Positions 1-7,186 of a stretch of DNA of 64,000 nucleotides are shown in pieces (the first letter of the stretch is position 1; each line of letters begins with the position of its first letter). The DNA lies in NCBI GenBank assembly GCA_025357945.1, contig JANYLJ010000034.1, positions 1 to 64,000 of the forward strand, in the 5' to 3' direction. The position numbers and the translations under genes were made by a program. This stretch comes from Gemmatimonadota bacterium. Its GTDB lineage: Bacteria; Gemmatimonadota; Gemmatimonadetes; Gemmatimonadales; GWC2-71-9. The notes under the pieces were generated by a model. That model saw nothing but the letters and a program-made list of their open reading frames with translations, searched no databases and was not told the origin of the DNA.

Positions 1-1194
1 CTCATAGGCCACCGGCGGCACGTTGAGGTGTATGTCCACCCGATCGAGCAGCGGCCCGGAAATCTTCGAACGGTAGCGCTGCACCGCCATCGGCGGACAG
101 CAACACTGCCGGGACACGTCACCCAGGTGCCCGCACGGACACGGATTCATGCTCGCGATCAACAGGAACCGTGCGGGATACGACAACGTCATCGCCGCGC
201 GCGCGATCGTGACGTGGCCATCTTCCAGCGGTTGCCGCAACACCTCAAGCACGTTGCTCGGCAACTCGGCGACCTCGTCAAGAAACAACACGCCGTGATG
301 CGCCAGCGACACCTCACCCGGCCGCGGGATGGCACCGCCGCCGATGAGACCCGCATAGCTCACCGTGTGGTGCGGCGCGCGAAACGGCCGCCGCGACACC
401 AACGCCTGCCCCGCCGGCAACAGGCCGGCGACGCTGTGGATGCGCGTCACGTCGAGCGCTTCCGCGAGCGTGAGGGACGGCAGGATGCTCGGCAGCCGTC
501 GCGCCAACATCGTCTTCCCGGTACCGGGCGGGCCGATCAACAACACGTTGTGAGCCCCCGCCGCCGCTACTTCGAGCGCGCGCTTGGCCGCCGACTGCGC
601 CTTCACGTCGGCAAAGTCGACGTCGCCCGCCGGCGGTTCGCGCATCAGCGCCGTGGCGTCGCTTCGCACCACGCACAACGCCGGACCACCGGCGAGGTGC
701 TGGCACACCGCCATGAGCGTTGCCGCACCGCGCACCGTGATCCCGTCTACCACGGCGGCCTCGGCGACGTTCGCTTCGGGAAGGATCAGCTCGTCGCATC
801 CCATCGCCCGCACCGCGAGCGCGATCGGCAGTGCGCCCCGAATCGGCCGGAGATCACCTTCGAGCCCGAGCTCGCCGAGGAAGAGGATTGATGCAAGTCG
901 GTCATCGGGGATCTGGCCGCTCGCGGCCAGGATGCCGATCGCGATCGGCAGGTCGAAGGCGCTGCCGCGCTTCGGCACGTCGGCGGGTGCGAGGTTGACC
1001 GTGATCCGTCGCAACGGCAACTGATAGCCGGAGTTGCCGAGCGCCGCCGCAACGCGTTCGCGCCCTTCCTTGACGGCACCAAGCGGGAGGCCGACCGTGG
1101 TGAAGGAGGGGAGACCGTTGGCGATGTCGATCTCGACGTCGACGGCGAGCGCTTCCACACCCAACACGGCGGCGGATCGAATGCGAGCGAGCAG
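1..1194 (-). CDS. comM: ComM/YifB family Mg-chelatase-like AAA+ ATPase (partial, runs off left edge)
   Basis: 398 codons are present. The N-terminal part is the Lon-protease-like fold typical of YifB/ComM (NLAPADVPK near residue 60), followed by an AAA+ module with Walker A GPPGTGKT (around residues 223-230), the Mg-chelatase stretch FRAPHHTVSYAG, and Walker B FLDE. In naturally competent bacteria ComM is a helicase that aids branch migration of incoming DNA; elsewhere its role is less clear. No ATG, GTG or TTG lies between the upstream in-frame TGA and the first conserved residues. The best start is CTG at 1194-1192, giving MLARIRSAAVLG, with GAGG five bases upstream. The next possible start (GTG, ten codons in) would remove the first conserved beta strand. 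The gene is divergent from the lysine operon. The family call is secure; the CTG start is inference. Confidence 0.93.
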   Translation of the reverse strand, partial: MLARIRSAAVLGVEALAVDVEIDIANGLPSFTTVGLPLGAVKEGRERVAAALGNSGYQLPLRRITVNLAPADVPKRGSAFDLPIAIGILAASGQIPDDRLASILFLGELGLEGDLRPIRGALPIALAVRAMGCDELILPEANVAEAAVVDGITVRGAATLMAVCQHLAGGPALCVVRSDATALMREPPAGDVDFADVKAQSAAKRALEVAAAGAHNVLLIGPPGTGKTMLARRLPSILPSLTLAEALDVTRIHSVAGLLPAGQALVSRRPFRAPHHTVSYAGLIGGGAIPRPGEVSLAHHGVLFLDEVAELPSNVLEVLRQPLEDGHVTIARAAMTLSYPARFLLIASMNPCPCGHLGDVSRQCCCPPMAVQRYRSKISGPLLDRVDIHLNVPPVAYE

Positions 1195-1271
1195 GGGCGC
1201 CTCGGAGAGAAGTCGCCCGGAGAGTGCCGGGACCGACCGCGATCAACGACGCATTTCGACGCGACGGGGCA

Positions 1272-1301
1272 TTGCGAAATGCGCGCACTCACCGCTATCC
1301 T
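1272..1301 (+). promoter_or_regulatory. Candidate sigma-70 promoter of the lysine operon
   Basis: TTGCGA (1272-1277) and TATCCT (1296-1301) are separated by 18 bases. This would start transcription at about 1308, immediately before the first paired strand of the riboswitch at 1310. The hexamers match the consensus only partly (4 of 6 each), so the call rests mainly on the exact placement. Confidence 0.45.
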
Positions 1302-1309
1302 CGTGCAGT

Positions 1310-1492
1310 CTGATAGAGGAGCAGGGGCCATCAGTAATCTGGCGCGGAGTTCCGGCGGGTTCCGGAGCGCTTGACGAAAGGGGCATCCCTGCCGAAGTCG
1401 ACGCGGCAACCTCGGGCCGCATCGGTTGGTGGGTACGGCTAATACCTCCCCACTGTCATCTGGTCATCATGCACCGGATGGAGCGCTATCAG
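1310..1492 (+). ncRNA. Lysine riboswitch (L-box) leading the lysine biosynthesis operon
   Basis: Several conserved L-box blocks appear in the right order: TAGAGGAGC (1314-1322), an ATCAGTAAT loop block (about 1330), GACGAAAGGGGC (about 1373) followed by TGCCGAAG, then CACTGTCATC (1451-1460) and GGAGCGCTATC (1480-1490). The closing helix P1 is a perfect seven-base pairing of CTGATAG (1310-1316) with CTATCAG (1486-1492). The element lies in the leader of asd-lysC-dapBAD, so lysine should lower expression of its own pathway. A GC hairpin at 1498-1512 is a possible expression platform. Assigned by eye from the known consensus. Confidence 0.88.
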
Positions 1493-1517
1493 GAATGCGA
1501 GGCCCGGCCTCGTCCTT
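1491..1517 (+). terminator. Possible attenuator hairpin below the lysine riboswitch
   Basis: CGAGGC (1498-1503) pairs with GCCTCG (1507-1512) around a CCG loop. AGGA (1491-1494) can extend the stem with TCCT (1513-1516), which uses bases of the riboswitch closing helix and so would compete with it. The tract that follows is pyrimidine-rich (TCCTTCCT) rather than a clean T-run. Whether control is by termination or by translation is open. Confidence 0.4.
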
Positions 1518-1553
1518 CCTGCGTGCGCCCATTCCATAACCTGAGCTGGTTGA

Positions 1554-2654
1554 ATGGTCGCGTACCCCCCGGCGCCCGCGCGCGCCAATTCCGCTGCGCC
1601 GCCAACGCGCATTCCCGTCGGCATTCTCGGCGCCACCGGCACGGTGGGTCAGGCGTTCATCGCCTTTCTCGAGGACCACCCGTGGTTCGAGGTTACCTGG
1701 CTCGGCGCCAGCGATCGCTCGACCGGCAAGCGCTATGGCGACGCGACCGCGTGGCGCCTGCCAGGAGATCTCCCGGTGCGCATCGCAAACCTCACCGTCC
1801 TCGGGTGCCACCCGGACAGCGATGTGCCGCGCCTGCTCTTTTCGGCGCTCGACGCCGCCGCCGCCACCGACATCGAGCGCGCCTTTGCGCAGGCCGGCCA
1901 CACCATCGTGTCGAACGCCCGCAACCACCGGATGGACCGCGACGTCCCGCTCCTCATTCCCGAGATCAACGCCGATCACCTCGCGTTGCTGGCTCGCCAG
2001 CACACCTCGCGCAGTTGGACCGGCCAGATCGTCACCAACCCGAACTGCGCCACGGTGGCGCTCGCGATGTCGCTGGCCCCGCTCACGGCGTTCGGCATCC
2101 GTCGAGTGATGGTGACCACCATGCAGGCGCTCTCGGGGGCCGGTTACCCCGGGGTGGCGTCGCTCGACAGCACCGCGAACGTAATCCCGTTCATTGCCGG
2201 TGAAGAGGAGAAGCTGGAACAAGAAGTGGTAAAGATCCTCGGCAGCATCAACGACGCCGGCGTCACACCGCTCGCTGCAACCGTAAGTGCGTCGTGCAAC
2301 CGGGTGCCCGTGGTCGATGGTCACCTCATCTCGGTGTCGGTCGAACTCGCCGAGTCGGTCACCGAGGCGCACCTCGTCGACGCCTGGCGACAGTGGCGCG
2401 GCGTGCCCCAGGAGATGGGGCTGCCGAGCGCCCCGCCCGCCCCGGTCGTGTACCTGGACGCTCCGGACCGCCCGCAGCCGCGCCGCGACGCCGGACGCGA
2501 TCGCGGCATGACCGTCTCCGTTGGCCGGTTGCGTCGCTGCCCGGTCCTCGGCTGGAAGTTTACGGCCCTGGCGCACAACACTGTCCGCGGTGCTGCCGGT
2601 GCCGCCGTCCTCAACGCCGAGCTGTTGCACGCCGGCGGGTGGCTGCCTGGATGA
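1554..2654 (+). CDS. asd: Aspartate-semialdehyde dehydrogenase
   Basis: 366 residues. The enzyme reduces aspartyl phosphate to aspartate semialdehyde with NADPH, the second step toward lysine, threonine and methionine. The nucleotide-binding loop GATGTVGQ is at residues 26-33, the active-site cysteine is in TNPNCAT (Cys165), and the catalytic histidine is in NRVPVVDGH (His257). The SNARNHRMD and PLLIPEIN blocks resemble the fungal/archaeal-type Asd rather than the E. coli type. It is the first gene after the lysine riboswitch; the 17-residue lead before the first strand is not conserved and the Shine-Dalgarno sequence is weak. The stop overlaps lysC by four bases (ATGA), implying coupled translation. 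Confidence 0.95.
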   Translation: MVAYPPAPARANSAAPPTRIPVGILGATGTVGQAFIAFLEDHPWFEVTWLGASDRSTGKRYGDATAWRLPGDLPVRIANLTVLGCHPDSDVPRLLFSALDAAAATDIERAFAQAGHTIVSNARNHRMDRDVPLLIPEINADHLALLARQHTSRSWTGQIVTNPNCATVALAMSLAPLTAFGIRRVMVTTMQALSGAGYPGVASLDSTANVIPFIAGEEEKLEQEVVKILGSINDAGVTPLAATVSASCNRVPVVDGHLISVSVELAESVTEAHLVDAWRQWRGVPQEMGLPSAPPAPVVYLDAPDRPQPRRDAGRDRGMTVSVGRLRRCPVLGWKFTALAHNTVRGAAGAAVLNAELLHAGGWLPG

Positions 2655-3991
2655 TCGTCATGAAGTTCGGCGGGACGTCGGTCGATTCGCGCGAGGCGAT
2701 CGCCCGGGTCGCGGAGATCGTGCGCAGCCAACGGGAGCGGCACCCGATCGTCGTCGTTTCAGCGATGGGCAAGACGACCAACACGCTGCTGGCGATTGCC
2801 GCCGCCGCGACGGCGGGGTGCCGGACTGACGCGCTCGACGATCTCGCGACCTTGCGCGGCTTCCACCTGGGCGAATCGACCGACCCGTCGCTCGCGCCCC
2901 AGATCGAGGCGCACTTCGACGAGCTGGCGGAACTGGTGCGCGGACTCGTCATCATGGGCGAGTGCACGCCGCGCGCCAGCGACGCCGTGGCCGCGTTCGG
3001 CGAACGGCTTTCGTCACTCATCGTCGCCGGCGCGCTCCGCATGGCGGGGATCGACAGTGTCCACATCGACTCGCGTCGCGTGATCGTGACCGATGGCCGC
3101 CACACGCAGGCAGCGCCGCTCGTCGCCGACACGACCGCACGGTTGCGGCAACAGGTCGCACCGCTCGCCGCACGTCAGGTTGTCGTGATGGGTGGCTTTC
3201 TCGGCGCCACGGTGGCCGGTGTGACGACGACGCTCGGTCGCGGCGGATCCGACTACACGGCGTCGCTGGTGGGCGCGGCACTGAACGCCGAAGAAATCCA
3301 GATCTGGACCGACGTGGACGGGATGTTGACGACGGATCCGACGATCCTGCCCACCGCGCAACGAGTGGCAGAATGCTCGTTCGCCGAGGCCGCCGAGCTG
3401 GCGTACTTCGGCGCGAAGGTGCTCCACCCAGCCACCGTCCTCCCGGCGATCGAGAAGGGGATCCCCGTCCGGATCCTCAACGCCCGGCGGCCCGAAAACG
3501 CCGGCACGCGGATCGTGGCCTCGGCGGCGCCATCGCCCGGGGCGATCCGTTCAATGGCGTGCAAGCGTCGGATCACCCTGGTCAACGTCGTGTCGCTGCG
3601 GATGCTCATGGCCCACGGCTTCCTGCGGCAGATCTTCGAAGTGTTCGATCGCTTCGAAACGCCGGTCGACATGCTGGCCACCTCCGAGGTCAGCGTGTCG
3701 CTCACCATCGACAACACGGCGGCGCTCAGCGACATCTGCGGCGCGCTGGCCACGTTTGCGGACGTGTCGGTGGAGCACGACCAGGCGATCGTCTGCCTGG
3801 TCGGCGAAAACATCCGCCACTCGCCGAACGTCGCCGCGCGGGTGTTCGGTGCGCTGCGCGACGTGAATGTCCGGATGATTTCGCAGGGCGCCTCGCGGTT
3901 GAACATCTCGCTGGTCGTTGCTGCCGGCGACCTGCCACGGGCGATCGCGTCGCTGCATCGGGAGTTCTTCCCGGAGGCCCGCGCGGCATGA
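2651..3991 (+). CDS. lysC: Aspartate kinase (monofunctional)
   Basis: 446 residues. It phosphorylates aspartate, the committed step of the aspartate family. The N-terminal kinase signature KFGGTSVDS is at residues 5-13, LGRGGSDYTA marks the nucleotide/aspartate site, and FGAKVLHPATV follows. The C-terminal third holds two ACT regulatory domains, which in this family sense lysine and/or threonine. There is no homoserine dehydrogenase fusion. The reading frame is open upstream of 2651, but the ATG overlapping the asd stop starts the protein exactly at the family N-terminus. It overlaps dapB by four bases. Confidence 0.96.
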   Translation: MIVMKFGGTSVDSREAIARVAEIVRSQRERHPIVVVSAMGKTTNTLLAIAAAATAGCRTDALDDLATLRGFHLGESTDPSLAPQIEAHFDELAELVRGLVIMGECTPRASDAVAAFGERLSSLIVAGALRMAGIDSVHIDSRRVIVTDGRHTQAAPLVADTTARLRQQVAPLAARQVVVMGGFLGATVAGVTTTLGRGGSDYTASLVGAALNAEEIQIWTDVDGMLTTDPTILPTAQRVAECSFAEAAELAYFGAKVLHPATVLPAIEKGIPVRILNARRPENAGTRIVASAAPSPGAIRSMACKRRITLVNVVSLRMLMAHGFLRQIFEVFDRFETPVDMLATSEVSVSLTIDNTAALSDICGALATFADVSVEHDQAIVCLVGENIRHSPNVAARVFGALRDVNVRMISQGASRLNISLVVAAGDLPRAIASLHREFFPEARAA

Positions 3992-4674
3992 AGCTCGCAA
4001 TTGTGGGATACGGCAGGATGGGACAGCGGATCGAGCAGCTCGCTGTGGCGGACGGGTGGACGATTCACGCGCGCATCAACTCCGGCACCGACCTGGCGGC
4101 CGCCGCCGGTGCCGACGTCGCGGTGGAATTCACCAACGCCGCAGCCGTGGCCGCCAACATCGGGGCACTCGCTGCGCTGCGCGTCCCGGTGGTCGTGGGC
4201 ACTACTGGATGGCTGGGCCAGCTCGCGCACGTCGAGGCCGCGGTGGCATCCGCCGGCTCAGCGATGGTCCGGAGTGCCAACTATTCCGTCGGCGCACAGC
4301 TCTTTGCCCGCGTCGTCCGCGACGCGGCACGCCTCCTCTCGGCGCACCCGCAGTACGGCGCCTGGGGCTGGGAAATCCATCACGGCGGAAAGCAGGATGC
4401 GCCGTCCGGGACGCTCCTCGCGCTGGTCGACGCCATGCGCGGTGCCGGGTACGCCCATGCCGTCGATGTCAGCAGTAGCCGCGCCGGCGCCCACCCGGGA
4501 ACGCACGAGATCGGTTTCGATTCGCTCGACGACACGATCACGCTCCGGCACACGGCACGAAGCCGCGACGGCTTCGCCCGTGGCGCGTTGATCGCGGCGC
4601 GGTGGGTCGCCGGTCGGAGCGGCGTCTTCACCTTTGACGACGTGCTCTTTGGTCCGCACGCCGCCACCACCTGA
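3988..4674 (+). CDS. dapB: 4-hydroxy-tetrahydrodipicolinate reductase
   Basis: 228 residues, shorter than the roughly 270 of E. coli DapB but like the compact form seen in Bacteroidota-type enzymes. The Rossmann motif is GYGRMGQ (residues 7-13), VVGTTGW forms the mid domain, and the signature WEIHHGGKQDAPSGT contains the catalytic His-His and Lys. It reduces the DapA product with NAD(P)H in the diaminopimelate/lysine pathway. The ATG overlaps the lysC TGA, and dapA follows after 14 bases. The order lysC-dapB-dapA puts the reductase before the synthase. Confidence 0.95.
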   Translation: MKLAIVGYGRMGQRIEQLAVADGWTIHARINSGTDLAAAAGADVAVEFTNAAAVAANIGALAALRVPVVVGTTGWLGQLAHVEAAVASAGSAMVRSANYSVGAQLFARVVRDAARLLSAHPQYGAWGWEIHHGGKQDAPSGTLLALVDAMRGAGYAHAVDVSSSRAGAHPGTHEIGFDSLDDTITLRHTARSRDGFARGALIAARWVAGRSGVFTFDDVLFGPHAATT

Positions 4675-4688
4675 AGAGGGAGTAGATC

Positions 4689-5597
4689 ATGACCACATTC
4701 ACTGGCTGCGGCACCGCCCTGGTGACGCCGTTCACCGCCGCAGGAGCGATCGACGAACCGACGTTCCGCCGCCTGGTTCGCCGACAGATCGACGCTGGCA
4801 TCGACTTCCTCGTCCCCTGCGGCACCACCGGCGAGAGCCCGTCGTTGACGCGCGAGGAACATCTGCGGATCGTGGCGCTCACCGTTGAAGAAGCCCGGGG
4901 CGCCGTGCCGGTCGTTGCCGGCGCGGGCGGGTACAACACAGCCGAAGTCGCCGTGCTCGCCCGCGAGCTGGAACGGATCGGCGTCGACGGCCTCGTCTCC
5001 GTGGCTCCGTACTACAACAAGCCGACGCAGGAGGGCCTGTATCAGCACTACCGCGCGATCGCCGATGCGGCGTCGCTCCCGATCATTGTCTACAACGTCC
5101 CCGGACGCACCGGCGTCAACATCGAGCCGGACACCGTCGGTCGCCTGGCCACGATCGAGAACATTGTCGGTGTCAAGGAAGCATCGGGGAATATTCAGCA
5201 GATCGCGCGGGTGCTGCACGAAGTGCCCGACAACTTCACCGTCCTGAGCGGCGACGATGCCATCGCCATCGCCGCAATCGCGCTGGGGGCACGCGGCCTG
5301 ATTTCCGTCGCATCGAACGAAATCCCGGTCGAGATGACGGCGCTGGTCCGGGCAGCGATGACGGGCGACTTCGTGACCGCGCGACATTTGCATCACACCT
5401 GGTTTGCGCTGATGGAGATCAACTTCGCCGAGTCGAGTCCGATTCCGGTCAAGGCGGCGCTGGCGATGATGGCGCTCATCGAGCCAGTGTGGCGCCTGCC
5501 GCTCACGCCGCCCTCCGACTCCACGCGCCATCGGATCGAGGCCGTCCTGCGAGCGGGCGGCCTGCTCCCTTCCATCCGGAAGCGTCATGCAGCTTGA
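4689..5597 (+). CDS. dapA: 4-hydroxy-tetrahydrodipicolinate synthase
   Basis: 302 residues, a full-length TIM barrel of the DapA/NAL aldolase family. It condenses pyruvate with aspartate semialdehyde. GTTGES near residue 40 binds pyruvate carboxylate, the active-site Tyr is in IIVYNVPGRTG, and the Schiff-base Lys is in VGVKEASGN. GAGGYNT and APYYNKPTQ are also present. A purine-rich ribosome site (AGAGGGAG) precedes the ATG. The last codons overlap the dapD start by 11 bases, so the two are probably translated together. Confidence 0.97.
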   Translation: MTTFTGCGTALVTPFTAAGAIDEPTFRRLVRRQIDAGIDFLVPCGTTGESPSLTREEHLRIVALTVEEARGAVPVVAGAGGYNTAEVAVLARELERIGVDGLVSVAPYYNKPTQEGLYQHYRAIADAASLPIIVYNVPGRTGVNIEPDTVGRLATIENIVGVKEASGNIQQIARVLHEVPDNFTVLSGDDAIAIAAIALGARGLISVASNEIPVEMTALVRAAMTGDFVTARHLHHTWFALMEINFAESSPIPVKAALAMMALIEPVWRLPLTPPSDSTRHRIEAVLRAGGLLPSIRKRHAA

Positions 5598-6423
5598 GAT
5601 CGAAGCGCTCTATGGGAGTCCGCCGCAGGAATACACCGCCGCGCATCGCGAGCTCTTCGAGCGTTTCAAGGCCGCGCTCAACAGTGGCGCCGTCCGCGCC
5701 GCCGAGCCCGATCCGTCGTCGCGCACCGGGTGGCGTGTCAATCGCTGGGTCAAGCAGGGGATCCTGCTCGGCTTCCGCCTCGGCGCCGTCGTCGACATGT
5801 CGATCGACCCGGTGCGCCAGCCGTTCTTCGATCGGGCGACCTGGCCCGTCAAGCGCATCACCCTCGCCGACGGGATACGCATCCTCCCTGGCGGCTCGAG
5901 CATTCGCGACGGCAGCTTTATCGGCCGCAACGTCAGCTGCATTCCACCGATGTACATCAACTTCGGCGCGTGGGTGGGCGACGGCACGCTGGTCGACTCG
6001 CATGCGCTGATTGGCAGCTGCGCCCAGGTCGGCACCAGGTGCCACATCTCGGCCGGTGCGCAGATCGGCGGCGTACTCGAGCCGGTCGGTGCCCTTCCGG
6101 TGATCATCGAGGACGACGTGCTCGTGGGCGGGAACTGCGGCGTGTACGAGGGCACGGTGGTACAGCAGCGCGTCGTGCTGGGCAGCGGCACCATCCTGAC
6201 ACGCTCGACCCCGGTGTACGACATCGTGCGCGGCGCGATCTACAGCGCCACCGACGACGAGCCGCTGATCATTCCCCGCGACGCCGTCGTGGTGCCGGGC
6301 TCCCGGGCCATCGCCCGCGGGCACGGCAAGGAGTGGGGGTTGTCGCTGCAGACCCCGGTGATCGTCAAGTACCGCGACAGCACGACCGACGCGCGCGTGG
6401 CGTTGGAGGCGTTGTTGCGGTGA
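5587..6423 (+). CDS. dapD: 2,3,4,5-tetrahydropyridine-2,6-dicarboxylate N-succinyltransferase
   Basis: 278 residues with the left-handed beta-helix hexapeptide pattern of DapD: IRDGSFIG, MYINFGAWVGDGTLVDSHALIGSCAQVG, GAQIGGVLEPVGA and VGGNCGVYEGTVV. It transfers succinate from succinyl-CoA to tetrahydrodipicolinate. Its presence points to the succinylase branch of the diaminopimelate pathway rather than the dehydrogenase or LL-aminotransferase branch. It is the last gene of the riboswitch operon; dapE and dapF are not in the window. An inverted repeat starts 31 bases after the stop. Confidence 0.96.
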   Translation: MQLEIEALYGSPPQEYTAAHRELFERFKAALNSGAVRAAEPDPSSRTGWRVNRWVKQGILLGFRLGAVVDMSIDPVRQPFFDRATWPVKRITLADGIRILPGGSSIRDGSFIGRNVSCIPPMYINFGAWVGDGTLVDSHALIGSCAQVGTRCHISAGAQIGGVLEPVGALPVIIEDDVLVGGNCGVYEGTVVQQRVVLGSGTILTRSTPVYDIVRGAIYSATDDEPLIIPRDAVVVPGSRAIARGHGKEWGLSLQTPVIVKYRDSTTDARVALEALLR

Positions 6424-6454
6424 ATCCACTGCGCGAGCTCGTCACCAAGGTGAC

Positions 6455-6618
6455 GGCTCGGCTGATGTCGCTAAAGCGACGTCTGATCCGATCGGAGGTA
6501 AGACCCGCGGATTTCATGGAGTCCGTCACGTTGCCGCGAACCAAGCGACGTGTCGCTCCGAACGCCGGATGGCTGTTCTAAGCGGGGCGAACGTCGCTTT
6601 AGCGACATCAGCCGAGCC
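6455..6618. repeat. REP/REPIN-like inverted repeat (28-bp perfect arms)
   Basis: The arms at 6455-6482 and 6591-6618 are perfect 28-base inverted copies, each containing the palindrome GTCGCTAAAGCGAC. The 108-base spacer holds a third related block (AAGCGACGTGTCGCT at 6543-6557). Just outside the right arm is a second palindrome of the same style, GCGGCTTTAGCCGC. The layout resembles REPINs, non-autonomous doublets mobilised by RAYT transposases, or a small MITE. It lies between dapD and a convergent lipoprotein gene and could also end transcription from both sides. Confidence 0.6.
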
Positions 6619-6637
6619 GCGGCTTTAGCCGCGAGCT

Positions 6638-7186
6638 CTACGGTGCCCGAATACCCAACGCCGCCAGCCACCGGTGCACCGCGTCGATCAGCTTGGCCTG
6701 TTTCGCCATCACGAGCGGCGGCGCGACCTCGCGGTACGGCTGCAGCGCCTCATCGGTCCACAAAACGATCCGGTCGGAATCGAACGCGTAGGCATCAGCC
6801 GCCTGCAACAGAACGGCGACATCGCCGCCCATGAACCACACGTCGGTCTCGCTGTTGTTCTGGCCGTGCGCCGCGGAATCGATCACGACCAGCTTGCGCG
6901 GGACCCCCTGCTGCAGCCACGTCGTCAGGTGATGGGACACGGAATCCGCGCCGCCGCCGAGGGTGGTATCGCGCTGGGTCATCTGGCCGAGGCCGGCGTC
7001 GATGTTGCGCATGGTCTGGCGCATCATCGCGACCACGCCTGCGGTGTCGCCGGGAGCAAGATCGGCGAACTGCGCCGGTGCGACGCCGAGGGTCGCGACA
7101 GCGGCATCACCGCTTGGCGACGACGGCTTGGCACCGTTGCGGCACCCGGCGAGCACAATCGTGAAGAGCGCGAGCCGGCGAATCAG
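6638..7186 (-). CDS. Predicted lipoprotein of unknown function, coupled to the upstream sensor kinase
   Basis: I do not recognise the family. Starting at CTG (7186-7184), directly after the kinase TAA, the protein is 182 residues and opens with a textbook lipoprotein signal: IRR, a hydrophobic core, then the lipobox LAGC. The only later start (GTG at 7156) would leave no signal n-region. The mature part is soluble and rich in Asp, Ala and Gln, without obvious repeats. Because it follows the kinase without a gap it may be an accessory sensor or envelope partner of that kinase; this is inference from position. The stop lies 20 bases from the REP-like repeat. Confidence 0.6.
   Translation of the reverse strand: MIRRLALFTIVLAGCRNGAKPSSPSGDAAVATLGVAPAQFADLAPGDTAGVVAMMRQTMRNIDAGLGQMTQRDTTLGGGADSVSHHLTTWLQQGVPRKLVVIDSAAHGQNNSETDVWFMGGDVAVLLQAADAYAFDSDRIVLWTDEALQPYREVAPPLVMAKQAKLIDAVHRWLAALGIRAP

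Noticed and set aside
2962..3987. Long plus-strand frame overlapping lysC
   Set aside because: Arg-rich shadow of lysC; only its 3' part from 3988 is a real gene (dapB).
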